Of a stretch of DNA of 64,000 nt, positions 1 to 9,508 are shown piece after piece; position 1 is the first letter of the stretch, and each line of letters begins with the position of its first letter. The translations under genes and the position numbers were made by a program. Source of the stretch: Paenibacillus_AR mesotrionivorans. GTDB lineage: Bacteria > Bacillota > Bacilli > Paenibacillales > NBRC-103111. The DNA is taken from positions 62,001 through 126,000 of the forward strand of contig NZ_JBJURJ010000019.1 in assembly GCF_046098205.1 (NCBI RefSeq). The letters run 5' to 3'. The notes beneath the pieces were generated by a model. It was given only the letters and a program-made list of their open reading frames with translations, did not search any database and was not told where the DNA came from.

Positions 1-1
1 G

Positions 2-1114
2 TATTTCGGCAACTGGGAAATCTGGCTCCAGGAGCTGGACTTATCCACCATGCAGCTTACAGGGGATACGTATTCCCTATGGAGAGGCGCACTGCGTGAT
101 GCCGTTTGGCCGGAGGGTCCCCATATCTACAAAATCAACGGCTATTATTACCTGATGATCTCAGAAGGCGGCACCGGACCGGACCATGCTTTGTCGGTTG
201 CCCGCAGCCAACAGCTGACCGGGCCATACAAGGGATATCCCCGCAACCCCTTCCTTACCCACCGCCATCTGGGCCAGGACTATCCCATCGTGAATGTAGG
301 CCATGGGGATATTGTGGAAACTCAGGATGGGGAATGGTGGATGGTGCTGTTGGCCTCCCGTCCCTACGGCGGATATTACCGCAACCTGGGCAGGGAAACC
401 TTTCTGGTGCCCTTTGTCTGGGAGGACGGCTGGCCGGTGGTGAAGCCGGGCAAGAGTATTGTAGAGTTAACGGAAACTGCTCCCAGCCTGCCGGAGCACC
501 GCTGGTTGCCCCCTTCGGCGTGCGACCAGTTTGAAGGCGGAGCCTTGGATATGCAGTGGATGTTCGCCCGGACACCCCGGGACACATTTTACAGCCTGGA
601 CGCCCGCAAGAGCTATCTGCGGCTGAAGCTGCGGCCGCAGACCCTCTCGGAGAATGCCAATCCCAGCTTGGTGTGCAGACGCCAGCAGCATATGGATTTT
701 ACGGCGAGAACCAGGATGGAATTTACCCCTCGGGCAGAGGGTGAGGCCGCCGGGATGGCACTGTTACAGAGCAGCCAGTACCACTTCCGCTTTGAAACCA
801 TTCAAGTGGATGGCAGACAATATGTCCAGTTGGCCAAAAACCAGGACGGCCAGGAGGAGATTCTGGCCCGGCAGCCCTATTCGTCGGATGTCCTTTATCT
901 GACGGTAACGGCGCATGGGCAGGACCATTCCTTCTATTATGGAAGCACCCCGGAGGAGCAGACGCTCTTGGCCAGCCAGGTAGACGGGCGTATCCTGAGT
1001 ACGGACGTTGCCGGAGGTTTTGTTGGTGCATGTCTCGGCATGTACGCCAGCAGCAACGGCAAGGACAGTAATAACTGGGCGGATTACGACTGGTTCGAAT
1101 ATACGGGTGTGTAA
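2..1114 (+). CDS. GH43 glycoside hydrolase, 5' end cut off by the window
   Basis: The reading frame is open from the window edge, so the true N-terminus lies upstream. What remains is the second half of a five-bladed GH43 catalytic domain followed by a concanavalin-like C-terminal beta-sandwich of the kind found in GH43 beta-xylosidases and arabinofuranosidases. VWPEGPHIYK contains the expected catalytic acid Glu, and VNVGHGD is a typical late-blade motif. The second domain begins around CDQFEGG and ends with NNWADYDWFEY. No signal peptide can be judged. The likely role is release of xylose or arabinose from plant oligosaccharides; the exact substrate cannot be told from this part. It is followed by a good terminator, so it is the last gene of a plus-strand unit. 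The family is firm; the substrate is open. Confidence 0.85.
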   Translation, partial: YFGNWEIWLQELDLSTMQLTGDTYSLWRGALRDAVWPEGPHIYKINGYYYLMISEGGTGPDHALSVARSQQLTGPYKGYPRNPFLTHRHLGQDYPIVNVGHGDIVETQDGEWWMVLLASRPYGGYYRNLGRETFLVPFVWEDGWPVVKPGKSIVELTETAPSLPEHRWLPPSACDQFEGGALDMQWMFARTPRDTFYSLDARKSYLRLKLRPQTLSENANPSLVCRRQQHMDFTARTRMEFTPRAEGEAAGMALLQSSQYHFRFETIQVDGRQYVQLAKNQDGQEEILARQPYSSDVLYLTVTAHGQDHSFYYGSTPEEQTLLASQVDGRILSTDVAGGFVGACLGMYASSNGKDSNNWADYDWFEYTGV

Positions 1115-1133
1115 TATTGAACGTTTGGTATGG

Positions 1134-1163
1134 AGGCTGTCCGCGGGGACGGCCTTCTTTTTT
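1134..1163 (+). terminator. Rho-independent terminator after the GH43 gene
   Basis: AGGCTGTCC pairs with GGACGGCCT (one G-T pair) around a GCGG loop, followed by a run of T. It sits 20 bases after the GH43 stop codon. Confidence 0.75.
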
Positions 1164-1372
1164 GTGTATGCTTGGTTTAGAGGGGGACTCCCGCTGCCAA
1201 TCGTATATGAAAAACCGAGTACAATGACCCAAACTGGGGCTCTGCGACCATTCTTAGCCCGCAGGAGCAGAATAGACATATGTTTCATAGCAATTATTAT
1301 ATGGTTAATATTATATATATTGTCATATATACATTTTCATCTTTCATCCACGCTGTTAGATGCTATCATGTC

Positions 1373-1404
1373 AAAAGGAAGGAGCTCAAAGGCTCCTTCC
1401 TTTT
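1373..1404. terminator. Bidirectional terminator between convergent genes
   Basis: A perfect 13-bp inverted repeat (AAAAGGAAGGAGC) with a 6-nt loop ends in T runs on both strands. It lies 55 bases beyond the end of the minus-strand GH30-like gene. The rest of 1164-1459 is AT-rich and shows no other feature. Confidence 0.8.
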
Positions 1405-1459
1405 GCATGATCACCTACCCTGAATGAACATGGTGTGTATCGCAGTGTTGTATGATTGG

Positions 1460-4400
1460 TTATTTCTTGTAAATCCGGTAAATCAGGACGGCGGCCTCCG
1501 CCCGGGTTGCCGTACCGTTAGGATGAAGGCTGCTGCCGTCTCCCTGCACAATGCCCTCCTTCACCAATGCTGCCACGTTGGCTGCGGCATAATCGGCCAC
1601 ATCCGGTGCGTCCGCAAAACGGCTCAGATCTTCGTTGTTTCCTTCCGCCGCAAGCTTGTTCACAGCCTCCAGCGCTCTGGCGGCGATGACCATCATATCC
1701 TGCCGGGTAATGTCCCCTCGCGGATTGAATCGCCCATCCTCCAAGCCGTTGATAATGCCCAGCTTTTTGGCGATAGCCAGTGCCTCGTAATAATAATCAT
1801 CCGGCTGCACATCGATGAAGCTTCCTTCATATCCGGCCTTCAGGCCCAAGGCCCTGACCATCAGCACCACAAAATCAGCACGGGTCACATTGCGCTCCGG
1901 ACTGAAGGTAGTGTCCGTGGTGCCTTGGATAATGCCCTTGGCATACAGCTCTCCGATGGCCTCATCTGCCCATGTAAATCCGCTGTCCACATCCTCAAAC
2001 ACGCTGCTGCCCGGTGCCGGAGCAGGCTGCTGCGGTACTGATGGTGCTTCCGGTCCAGCTGGTGGTGTAACCGGAGGTGTGACGGGCGGCGTTACCGGCG
2101 TTCCGGGGGTTCCCGGCGTGACCGGAGGTGCCTCCGGCTCAGGGTCAGGATCAGACCCGGGCTCCTCACTGTAGCTTAGGGTAGTCGCCATCACTGACGG
2201 CCCACTGGTGCTCCAGTTGCCGGCTGCGTCTCCGGCCTGGATCAAGAAGGTATACTCCGTACCTGCCGTTAAACCGGTGACGGTGTAACTGCTGGCCGTA
2301 CCCTCCGGCTCAGCAAGCACGCTGCCATTCCGGTACAGCTTATAACCTGTTACTCCCTTGTTGTCACTGGCCCCGGACCAGCTCAGCACCAGACTCGTTT
2401 GCGTAATCCCCGATGCCGTCAGTGTGCTGCCCCCGGTCCACACAGGAGCTGAGGTATCCGGAGCAAGCAGCGTAGTCGCCGTAACCGACGGCCCAGTAGT
2501 GCTCCAGTTACCGGCCGCGTCTCCAGCCTGGATCGAGAAGGTATACTCTGTACCCGCCGTTAATCCGTTGACGGTGTAACTGGTAGCCGCACCCTCCAGC
2601 TCAGCAAGCACGCTACCGTTCCGGTACACCTTGTAGCCTGTTATCCCCTTGTTATCACTGGCCCCGGACCAGCTCAGCACCAGCCCCGTTTGCGTAATCT
2701 CCGACACCGTCAGTGTGCTGCCTCCTGCCCACACAGGAGCCGATATATCCGGAGCAGGCAGCGTAGTTGCCCTAGCGGAGGGACCGTTTTCCGTCCAGTT
2801 CCCGGCAATATCCCCCGCTTGAACCGTGAATAGATATTCTGTCTCCGGGGCAAGCCCCGTCACCCGGTAGCTGTACACCGACCTGGTGACCGCCCCGCCG
2901 CCATACACGGACCCTGTCACAGACGGCGAGTAAACCGTTTGCGACACCGTGAGAAGCGGATCACCAGCGACAACCGTCAGCGGCAAGTGAATCACGCCGT
3001 TATAGATCCGGTATCCGGCTATGCCGCTTTCATCCTCTGCCTCCGTCCAGCTAAGAAGTGCCTCCGTGCTGGTAACCCCTGTCACGTCCAGCCTGCTGCC
3101 CTCCGGCCATACCGGCGGGGCCACATCTGCGGCAGAAGGAGTAACAACGGAAACGGCAGGGCCGTTAACACTCCAATTGCCAGCCTGATCCCCCGCTTCA
3201 ATCTTGAAGGTATAGGCTGTAGCCGGCTTCAATCCAATTACCCGCCAGCCGTACACATCTCCCGCCACCGTAACCGGCTCCGCATCCACTCCGTTGTAGA
3301 TCCGGTATCCGGCTATGCCGCTTTCATCCTCAGCCGATGTCCAGGATAACAGCGCACCTCCGCTGGTTACCTCCACGGCCTTGACTGAACTGCCTTCCGG
3401 CCATACCGGACTTTTTTTGTCATCTCCTTCTCCTCCGAGCAGGGTAATCGTGGGGACGTTGAGAACCGCCTTTCCTTTGGTGAAGACAACTGAATACGGG
3501 TTGCTGCTTCCGGAGATCAGCCCCTGCACCCCAAGTGCCTTCAACTCACTGTGCAGATCCAGCCATTGCTGAGCCTTCGCCTTTAACGCCGGATCCTGAT
3601 TTAGCGCGTTGGGCACAATAATGGAGCTTCCGATCAGGGCCGCCGCTTGCTCCACAACCACCTGGTCGGGACTGGTTGTTGTGTTTCCCGAGGATTTGGA
3701 TAAGGTCACATTAGAGAACGTAATCTGCAGATCTGCCGTGGAGCTGACGTTGGTTCCGTACAGCTGCAGCTTGGCATTGGTGAAGAAAGCCGGCGTGTAC
3801 GTGGTAGGCACAGTGGCTCCCGGGCTTCCGCTCATAATGGTGTAGCTGGCGCCTCCGTTTGTGGAGAAATACCCCTGCACATCATTTCCGGTTTTGACTA
3901 CGCGCAGATAATAATCCGTTCCGTTGAGGCTGGTCTGGCTGGTAGTATTGCTTTTGGTTTCACTGCCTGTTTTGCCGGAGCTGTTCACCTTGACGCTGGT
4001 GCCTACCCGGATGCCGTTCAGCCGGAAGAACTCCCCGGTGGAGATATTGCTGATCCCCAACCCTACTTGAGTACCGTCTGTAAAAGAGGAATCGCTCAAG
4101 GCCTTATTCACGCTGATCTTCGCCGTTAAGGTCCAGTTACCCTCGGCTGAGCCAGGGAATTGCAGCATATTGCTGCTGTCGGGGTAAGCGGCATCTCCCT
4201 TAACTCCAGCCAGTGTAACACTGCCGGAGGAATTAAACGCCAGAGCCTGCTCAGGTTGAACCGGATTGGCAATGGTCCAGCCAACCGGCAAGCCGCCGGC
4301 AAAGCTGATCACCTGGGTGGTGGAAAAGGCAATCGTATAGGTTTTGACCTGTTGGCCTTTCACAAAACGGACAATGGCCGTGCCGCTGGTGCTGTCCGCC

Positions 4401-7400
4401 TGGGAAATGCTCACCCTGGTGTTAGGATCAGTGGAAGAGGCGGTTACTACCGGAATGGTCTCGCCTGTCACCGGATAGGAATAATCATATTTATTGGGAT
4501 CAAAATTGGCCGGTGGCGCTCCATTAACCATTACCGTATAAGTAGGAATGAACTGTGGCACCAGTGAAAGCTGGTCGGCGTACAGGATATTGGCATCCTT
4601 GGCGAAAACCGCCAATGCAACCTTCGCTGTCCCCTCCGGCTCTTCATATACGAAGGAAGTGCCGTCACTTTCATGCCAATCCGCCACCTTCACCATCAAG
4701 GGCTGGAAGTTGCTTAAGCTCATAGGGCCACCCTCCAGAACGCGCCCGATAAAAGCACCGTTGCTCCAGTACCCGGCATCTCCCGCTTCACGGACCGGAT
4801 ATGGCTCCGGCATATCACGGCCGCTGATGGGCTTCATGCCCAATTGATTGCCCTGGCTGTCGTAATACACCAGCGCAATTTCCACATCTCCCGGCTGCTC
4901 CGCAGCCACATCGAAGCTTTCCGGGCGGCTCTTCATGGACAGGAAATAACCCTTGAAGTCGTAGCTTTCCCCCTTCTCCAGCTTGCCGGTGACATCCTGC
5001 CACATACCGTCATACTGGCCCGGTGCTTCCGTGCGGTTGGCGATTTTGGCCGAGCCGGCTACCTTGGAGGTGGAGCCGTTCTTCAGGTACCGGGAGAGCC
5101 CGGAATAGCTTTGAATGGTATCTGCGCTCAGAACTGGCCCGGTTACGGTGCGGGTGAAGACACCGTTGTCATATCGGCCCGTAGTCCAATTATCTGCCGA
5201 AGCCGCTGTAGCCGTGTCAAAATCCCCGTTCAGGAGAAGATTGCCCGGTATGGCAACCGTAGAATTGTTGGCCGCTGTACTCCAGTCGGAATCATTGGCC
5301 CCAAATAAGAAACGGTCGATTACAACAGATCCTGCGGATGCGGACACAATATACAGATCCTTCAGCCCGTAAGCACTGAGGTCCCCGGTTTCCACCATGT
5401 CCTGATACTTGCCGAACTGGCTTCCCGCAGGTACGTTGATATCCGCTACCTTGCGGCCCTTGGCCATAATGTCGCTTGCCCCGGCCACAGCTGTTCCCGG
5501 CGGAAGCACATAAGCCTCAAGACTGCCGCCTTCAGCGGATTTGGCCTGTGCGGTCAGATACAGGAGATGCCGACGCACAACACCGCCATTGGCGGAGCCG
5601 TCTGCAAAGTTCAAATTTTTGTACGCCAGATAGCCGCTGTTGGCAAGTGTAACGGCTTCATTGCTCCGTCCGGCGTTCCCTGTTGTATCCCCGGTTATCC
5701 CGTTATCATTGCTCTCGGCTTCCAAGGAGGAGAAAATATCCCGTTCCCCGTCCAGGCCGTTGAAGCTGGCATAGGTGCCGTTGGAGGGAACCACAGTTAC
5801 AATACTGGCGGAGGGGATATCGATGGTGAACTTGCCTCCACTGACGGGAATGGTCCCCAGCTTCTTCTGATTTTCGCTGCCGGTTGTGCGGAACACCGTC
5901 ACGCTGTTGGTTCCGGCGGGGAAATCCTGCAGGGTAAACGCCAAGGGTTGGACGCTGTCGTCATTTTTGGCATTGGTGATGGTAATGGAATAATCCTTGC
6001 TCTTGTCATTCTTGAACCCGACAATGTTGATGTCCTCCACCGGGCTGCGGGTCACATCCATTCGTTTGTCGCCGGGGTTCATAAACCGGGAGAAATGCCC
6101 GTAGCCGTAAAACCGCTTAAAGATCCGGTATTCCCCGGTAAGGGTGCTGGTCCGCCCCGGCTCCTGCTGGGAGTTGTTGGTGACGAAACGAATCAGATCG
6201 GAACCGTCCGCCCCGTTGCTGTCCCACATGCTCCACCAGACGAAGCCGTTAAAGCCGGGATTGCTGGTGAACATATTGGTCATCAAGTTCGACCAGCGCA
6301 CAGCATCGTTGATATTTTGGTTGCCGTACCGCTGGGTGTACGCCCCGGCGGAGCCGTCCCCGGTATCCTGGTTCATAAATTCGGCCTGCCACAGCTTGTA
6401 ACGGGTCAAATATTCGGGGTACTTGGCACTGTCGGTGGTGTAATCCAGAGGCCGCTGGGCAAAATCCCCAGTATGATACAGCTTGTTTTCATCAGTACCG
6501 ATACCAACCGTTCCATACAAGTGGGTGGTGAACACATCCAGAAACGGATTTTTCGGCGTTGCCGTTGCTTCATCTGTTTCGGAGAAGACCTTCCCGCCTC
6601 TGCTGATGGACGCCGCCAGATTCGTGCCATCCACAGCCGCCAGTTGAGGTGTGAAGTCGATAGCCTTGCCCTTGGGGTCCTTGATTTCATATAAGGCGCC
6701 GCCGGGCTCCACAGCCTTCTTCAGGGAGGGGCCTACGTAATCGTCAATGATTTCCTTGACATAATCAGCGGTTCCCCCGGCCAGATCCACCTCGTTGAAG
6801 GGATTGATGTGGGTGATAGGAATGCCCCATTGCTCCCACATGCCCTTGATGTAATGAACCAGATAATCCGCGAAGGCCTGGTAATAAATTTTCACATCCT
6901 TGCCGTCAATATTGGCCATGTCGCTGCGGATGATTTTGCTTGGCGCATTGGTGGAGGAATTGCTCATCCAGTAGGGCACGGTCCATACGCAGGCATAAAA
7001 TTGCTTCACCCCATATTGCTGGGCCTGCAGCATGGTCCATACCTGGTCGAAGTCGAACAGCTCCTTCCGGGTGCGGGAGGTATTCTTGATCACCACTGGA
7101 GCCTCTCCCGGTGCGCTGAGCAAATTGGTCGGACCGCCACTATCATTGCCGATGGGTATATTCCAGGATGGATAATTCCAGACGAAATCCGTAAGCGGCA
7201 CCAGCGTTCCCTTGGGATGCTCCGGCTCCACCGGCCAGATGCTGTCCGTATTGCCGTCGTAATACCGGTTTTCCGCTTCCATTTTATAGCCGTATTGCCC
7301 TGCAGTGCCTCTCATGGGGATAGCATTACCGCCTATGTCGAAGCCCGGTTTAGTTACGTCGGCCAATAGACCGGTCACCGGGTTGAAGCCGGGACTGGAG

Positions 7401-7738
7401 GCGGTTCCGTTGGCAGTGAGACCTCCGTTGTCGCCGATGATGACCCGTACAATATCATGCCCTGTGCCGTTTTTCTCATCGAAAGTCAAATTGAGCAGCT
7501 TACGGACGGTATCCTGGTGTCCGGCAGTCGCCAGCTGCATCATATGAACGGAATCTGTATAGGCATACGCAGCGCCTACCCCGTCCATCGTCTGATGCGT
7601 ATCGTACCAGCTGGCGGTTACCGGGGCGGCAGCCGCCGCCTGAACCCGGGTGGCGAACGGAGCCGGAGCGGCGATGGATGCCGCCAGCGCCATCACTGTC
7701 ACAGAAGCCAGTGTCTTTCGCCGGATGAAATTATTCAT
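1460..7738 (-). CDS. SLH-anchored multidomain GH30-like glycanase (2092 aa)
   Basis: A very large secreted enzyme held on the cell wall. A signal peptide (about 1-37) precedes a clan GH-A barrel (about 40-530) resembling GH30. E316 in INPFNEVDL is the expected acid/base and E453 in WQAEFMNQ the expected nucleophile. A beta-domain, a CBM6-like region (about 666-816), a CBM4/9-like region (about 829-1059) and a concanavalin-like DUF1349-type domain (about 1143-1346) follow. Four fibronectin type III repeats (about 1443-1857), a Pro/Thr-rich linker and three SLH repeats (about 1912-2092) complete it. The ATG at 7738 is preferred over a TTG three codons upstream because AAAGGAGG lies 10 nt from the ATG but only 2 nt from the TTG. 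GH30 includes endo-beta-1,6-galactanases, xylanases and glucanases; the substrate is not settled. The gene is preceded by a cre-like site and a system 1 promoter. Confidence 0.85.
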   Translation of the reverse strand: MNNFIRRKTLASVTVMALAASIAAPAPFATRVQAAAAAPVTASWYDTHQTMDGVGAAYAYTDSVHMMQLATAGHQDTVRKLLNLTFDEKNGTGHDIVRVIIGDNGGLTANGTASSPGFNPVTGLLADVTKPGFDIGGNAIPMRGTAGQYGYKMEAENRYYDGNTDSIWPVEPEHPKGTLVPLTDFVWNYPSWNIPIGNDSGGPTNLLSAPGEAPVVIKNTSRTRKELFDFDQVWTMLQAQQYGVKQFYACVWTVPYWMSNSSTNAPSKIIRSDMANIDGKDVKIYYQAFADYLVHYIKGMWEQWGIPITHINPFNEVDLAGGTADYVKEIIDDYVGPSLKKAVEPGGALYEIKDPKGKAIDFTPQLAAVDGTNLAASISRGGKVFSETDEATATPKNPFLDVFTTHLYGTVGIGTDENKLYHTGDFAQRPLDYTTDSAKYPEYLTRYKLWQAEFMNQDTGDGSAGAYTQRYGNQNINDAVRWSNLMTNMFTSNPGFNGFVWWSMWDSNGADGSDLIRFVTNNSQQEPGRTSTLTGEYRIFKRFYGYGHFSRFMNPGDKRMDVTRSPVEDINIVGFKNDKSKDYSITITNAKNDDSVQPLAFTLQDFPAGTNSVTVFRTTGSENQKKLGTIPVSGGKFTIDIPSASIVTVVPSNGTYASFNGLDGERDIFSSLEAESNDNGITGDTTGNAGRSNEAVTLANSGYLAYKNLNFADGSANGGVVRRHLLYLTAQAKSAEGGSLEAYVLPPGTAVAGASDIMAKGRKVADINVPAGSQFGKYQDMVETGDLSAYGLKDLYIVSASAGSVVIDRFLFGANDSDWSTAANNSTVAIPGNLLLNGDFDTATAASADNWTTGRYDNGVFTRTVTGPVLSADTIQSYSGLSRYLKNGSTSKVAGSAKIANRTEAPGQYDGMWQDVTGKLEKGESYDFKGYFLSMKSRPESFDVAAEQPGDVEIALVYYDSQGNQLGMKPISGRDMPEPYPVREAGDAGYWSNGAFIGRVLEGGPMSLSNFQPLMVKVADWHESDGTSFVYEEPEGTAKVALAVFAKDANILYADQLSLVPQFIPTYTVMVNGAPPANFDPNKYDYSYPVTGETIPVVTASSTDPNTRVSISQADSTSGTAIVRFVKGQQVKTYTIAFSTTQVISFAGGLPVGWTIANPVQPEQALAFNSSGSVTLAGVKGDAAYPDSSNMLQFPGSAEGNWTLTAKISVNKALSDSSFTDGTQVGLGISNISTGEFFRLNGIRVGTSVKVNSSGKTGSETKSNTTSQTSLNGTDYYLRVVKTGNDVQGYFSTNGGASYTIMSGSPGATVPTTYTPAFFTNAKLQLYGTNVSSTADLQITFSNVTLSKSSGNTTTSPDQVVVEQAAALIGSSIIVPNALNQDPALKAKAQQWLDLHSELKALGVQGLISGSSNPYSVVFTKGKAVLNVPTITLLGGEGDDKKSPVWPEGSSVKAVEVTSGGALLSWTSAEDESGIAGYRIYNGVDAEPVTVAGDVYGWRVIGLKPATAYTFKIEAGDQAGNWSVNGPAVSVVTPSAADVAPPVWPEGSRLDVTGVTSTEALLSWTEAEDESGIAGYRIYNGVIHLPLTVVAGDPLLTVSQTVYSPSVTGSVYGGGAVTRSVYSYRVTGLAPETEYLFTVQAGDIAGNWTENGPSARATTLPAPDISAPVWAGGSTLTVSEITQTGLVLSWSGASDNKGITGYKVYRNGSVLAELEGAATSYTVNGLTAGTEYTFSIQAGDAAGNWSTTGPSVTATTLLAPDTSAPVWTGGSTLTASGITQTSLVLSWSGASDNKGVTGYKLYRNGSVLAEPEGTASSYTVTGLTAGTEYTFLIQAGDAAGNWSTSGPSVMATTLSYSEEPGSDPDPEPEAPPVTPGTPGTPVTPPVTPPVTPPAGPEAPSVPQQPAPAPGSSVFEDVDSGFTWADEAIGELYAKGIIQGTTDTTFSPERNVTRADFVVLMVRALGLKAGYEGSFIDVQPDDYYYEALAIAKKLGIINGLEDGRFNPRGDITRQDMMVIAARALEAVNKLAAEGNNEDLSRFADAPDVADYAAANVAALVKEGIVQGDGSSLHPNGTATRAEAAVLIYRIYKK

Positions 7739-7763
7739 GTTTTGCAATTCCTCCTTTGTTTTC

Positions 7764-7777
7764 TGAATGCGCTTACA
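7764..7777. promoter_or_regulatory. Probable CcpA (cre) site before the GH30-like gene
   Basis: TGAATGCGCTTACA matches the cre consensus TGWAANCGNTNWCA at all but one position. It lies between the predicted -10 and the ribosome site, where bound CcpA would block transcription when glucose is available. Confidence 0.6.
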
Positions 7778-7811
7778 AACCCTTCAGAAGCACTGCGTCC
7801 AAGCTGATATC

Positions 7812-7877
7812 ATCGTAACAACCCCCTATTCAACTTTAAATAGGAGGAATGCACGAATCATTATAAAATAGCACGAA
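7812..7877 (-). promoter_or_regulatory. System 1 promoter/operator for the GH30-like gene
   Basis: Read on the minus strand: two TTCG half-sites 20 bp apart (7874-7877 and 7854-7857), the proximal one extended to TCGTGCAT (7849-7856), then exactly 31 nt, then TACGAT as -10 (7812-7817). The same arrangement occurs at 13305-13370 and 17423-17488. A direct repeat two helical turns apart is what an AraC-type dimer such as the neighbouring YesN-like regulator would bind. The assignment to that regulator is inference. Confidence 0.6.
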
Positions 7878-7884
7878 GATTTCC

Positions 7885-9495
7885 TTATTTGATTAAATCG
7901 GTGGGATTCATTCCGGTGAGCTTCTTGAAGAGAGTGCTGAAATACGGCACATTCTTGTAGCCTACCTGCTCAGCCACCTCATACACCAGAAGATTCCCTA
8001 CAGTCAGCAGCTCCCGGGCTTTTTCAATCCGGACGCGGGTCAGATAGGTATTGAAGGTCTCTCCGGTAATGTTCTTGAAAATAATGGAAAGATGATTCCG
8101 TGAAATAAAAACCTTGTCCGACAGATCAGCCAGCGTCAGATCCTCCGCATAATGCTCATGGATATATTGGGTCATAAAATCCACTACCTTGCGGTGTTTG
8201 CTGCTGCCCTTCCACTGCCTGCTGCCGCAGATGACGGATATCTTCTCCTGAAGCCACAGCTGCAGCTGCTCCGGCTGGGTCAGCTCCTTAATTTCTCTGG
8301 CGATGAGCTCGTTGTTAAACAGCTCCTCCAGCACCTGCCCCACCTCATACAAACAATACGCAATAATCCCCCACAGCTCGCTGCCCAGCATCCGGACGTA
8401 ATCCGGCGTTATTCCCGCCTGATTCCGCAGCCCGCTTGTCAACTCGGCCACCAGCTGCTGAGCATCCCCCTCCTGGGCGGACTTGATAGCGTTAGCCAGC
8501 TCATAGGAAACCTTTACCGGCAGCAGAACAGCCGGATTATCCCCGCTCTCCCCAATTCCCTTGTACACAAACAATTCGCTGCTGCCGGGCACCCGGGTAT
8601 GCCGGGTATCCATCGCCCGAAAGGCCTCTTCCGTGGAATCCGGGATACGGGTCCAGACGTTTTTAATGCTGCCGATTCCCACCCGGCAGGCCAGCTTCAA
8701 ATAGCTCTGGATGCTGTCGATGAAGCGGGCTCCCAGCTCCTCCATGGCTTTTTGGGCCTGTTCGGTCTGGCCTGCCTGTGGATGGATAATAAGCACGGCC
8801 CTGGTGCTGTGGAGCTCGGCATATTCCACAAACGGGAAGGTTCTCCGCGCCCATTCGCAGACAATATTGCTGACGGCAAACCGGAACAGATTCCAGTCGG
8901 ACAAGGAGCATTGGCAGGCCCTGCCCTCCCGGACCAGCTCGATGCCCATCACCGCATGGTGGCAGCTTTCCCAGTAGCGGTAAGGTTTGGGCAGATGTGT
9001 GCCGTAGGAGCTGTCCAAGGTCCCCACCGCCGCGGAGCGAACCCATTCCTTCTCGATGAAAGGTTCGTAGAGCATCAGCTTCTGCTCCAGCTCCCCCTGC
9101 TTCATCCGTTTCTCCTCCTCCGCCGTCAGCTCCTGGATAACCTTGGCGAGGATGGTCTTCAGTGTCGGAATGCTGATGGGTTTGGATACATAATCGCTGA
9201 CGTTAAAGCGCAAGGCCTGGCGGGCATATTCGAAGTCGGAATAGCCGCTCAGTATAATGAACTTGCCGCTGAAGCCTTCCTTGCGCAATTGCTCGATCAT
9301 ATCCAGACCGTTAATCAAGGGCATATAAATATCGGTAATGACAATGTCCGGCTGGGCCGAACGGATGATGTTCAGCCCATCTGCCCCGTTCATGGCTTCG
9401 CCCGACCATTCCGCATCCAGCTCTTCCCAGGGAATGGCCCGTTTCATCCCCTGCAGCACCTGGCGCTCGTCATCGATAATCGCAATTTTCCACAC
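7885..9495 (-). CDS. YesN-like response regulator, receiver plus AraC-type DNA-binding domain
   Basis: 536 residues. The N-terminal receiver (about 1-120) has the acidic pair D8-D9, phosphoacceptor D55 in VITDIYMP and the conserved Lys in SKP. A long middle region (about 130-420) is of the usual YesN type. The C-terminal about 100 residues are a two-helix-turn-helix AraC domain (NHLSIIFKN, YKNVPYFSTLFKK). The start is GTG with AGGAGG well placed. The gene lies 13 bp downstream of the sensor kinase gene and is almost certainly cotranscribed with it. The pair should control the adjacent transporter, the anchored enzyme and the binding protein, whose promoters share a motif. The ligand is probably an oligosaccharide. 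Confidence 0.93.
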   Translation of the reverse strand: MWKIAIIDDERQVLQGMKRAIPWEELDAEWSGEAMNGADGLNIIRSAQPDIVITDIYMPLINGLDMIEQLRKEGFSGKFIILSGYSDFEYARQALRFNVSDYVSKPISIPTLKTILAKVIQELTAEEEKRMKQGELEQKLMLYEPFIEKEWVRSAAVGTLDSSYGTHLPKPYRYWESCHHAVMGIELVREGRACQCSLSDWNLFRFAVSNIVCEWARRTFPFVEYAELHSTRAVLIIHPQAGQTEQAQKAMEELGARFIDSIQSYLKLACRVGIGSIKNVWTRIPDSTEEAFRAMDTRHTRVPGSSELFVYKGIGESGDNPAVLLPVKVSYELANAIKSAQEGDAQQLVAELTSGLRNQAGITPDYVRMLGSELWGIIAYCLYEVGQVLEELFNNELIAREIKELTQPEQLQLWLQEKISVICGSRQWKGSSKHRKVVDFMTQYIHEHYAEDLTLADLSDKVFISRNHLSIIFKNITGETFNTYLTRVRIEKARELLTVGNLLVYEVAEQVGYKNVPYFSTLFKKLTGMNPTDLIK

Positions 9496-9508
9496 TGTCC
9501 TTCCCTCC

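Noticed and set aside
1815..2174. Long plus-strand open frames opposite the GH30-like gene and other minus-strand genes
   Set aside because: They follow the codon pattern of the real gene on the other strand, have no ribosome sites and no family features.
5567..6694. 375-codon plus-strand open frame within the GH30-like gene
   Set aside because: Antisense shadow in a high-GC gene; no start signal and low-complexity composition.
7736..7747. TTG at 7747 as start of the GH30-like protein
   Set aside because: The ribosome site is only 2 nt away; the ATG at 7738 is at a normal distance.
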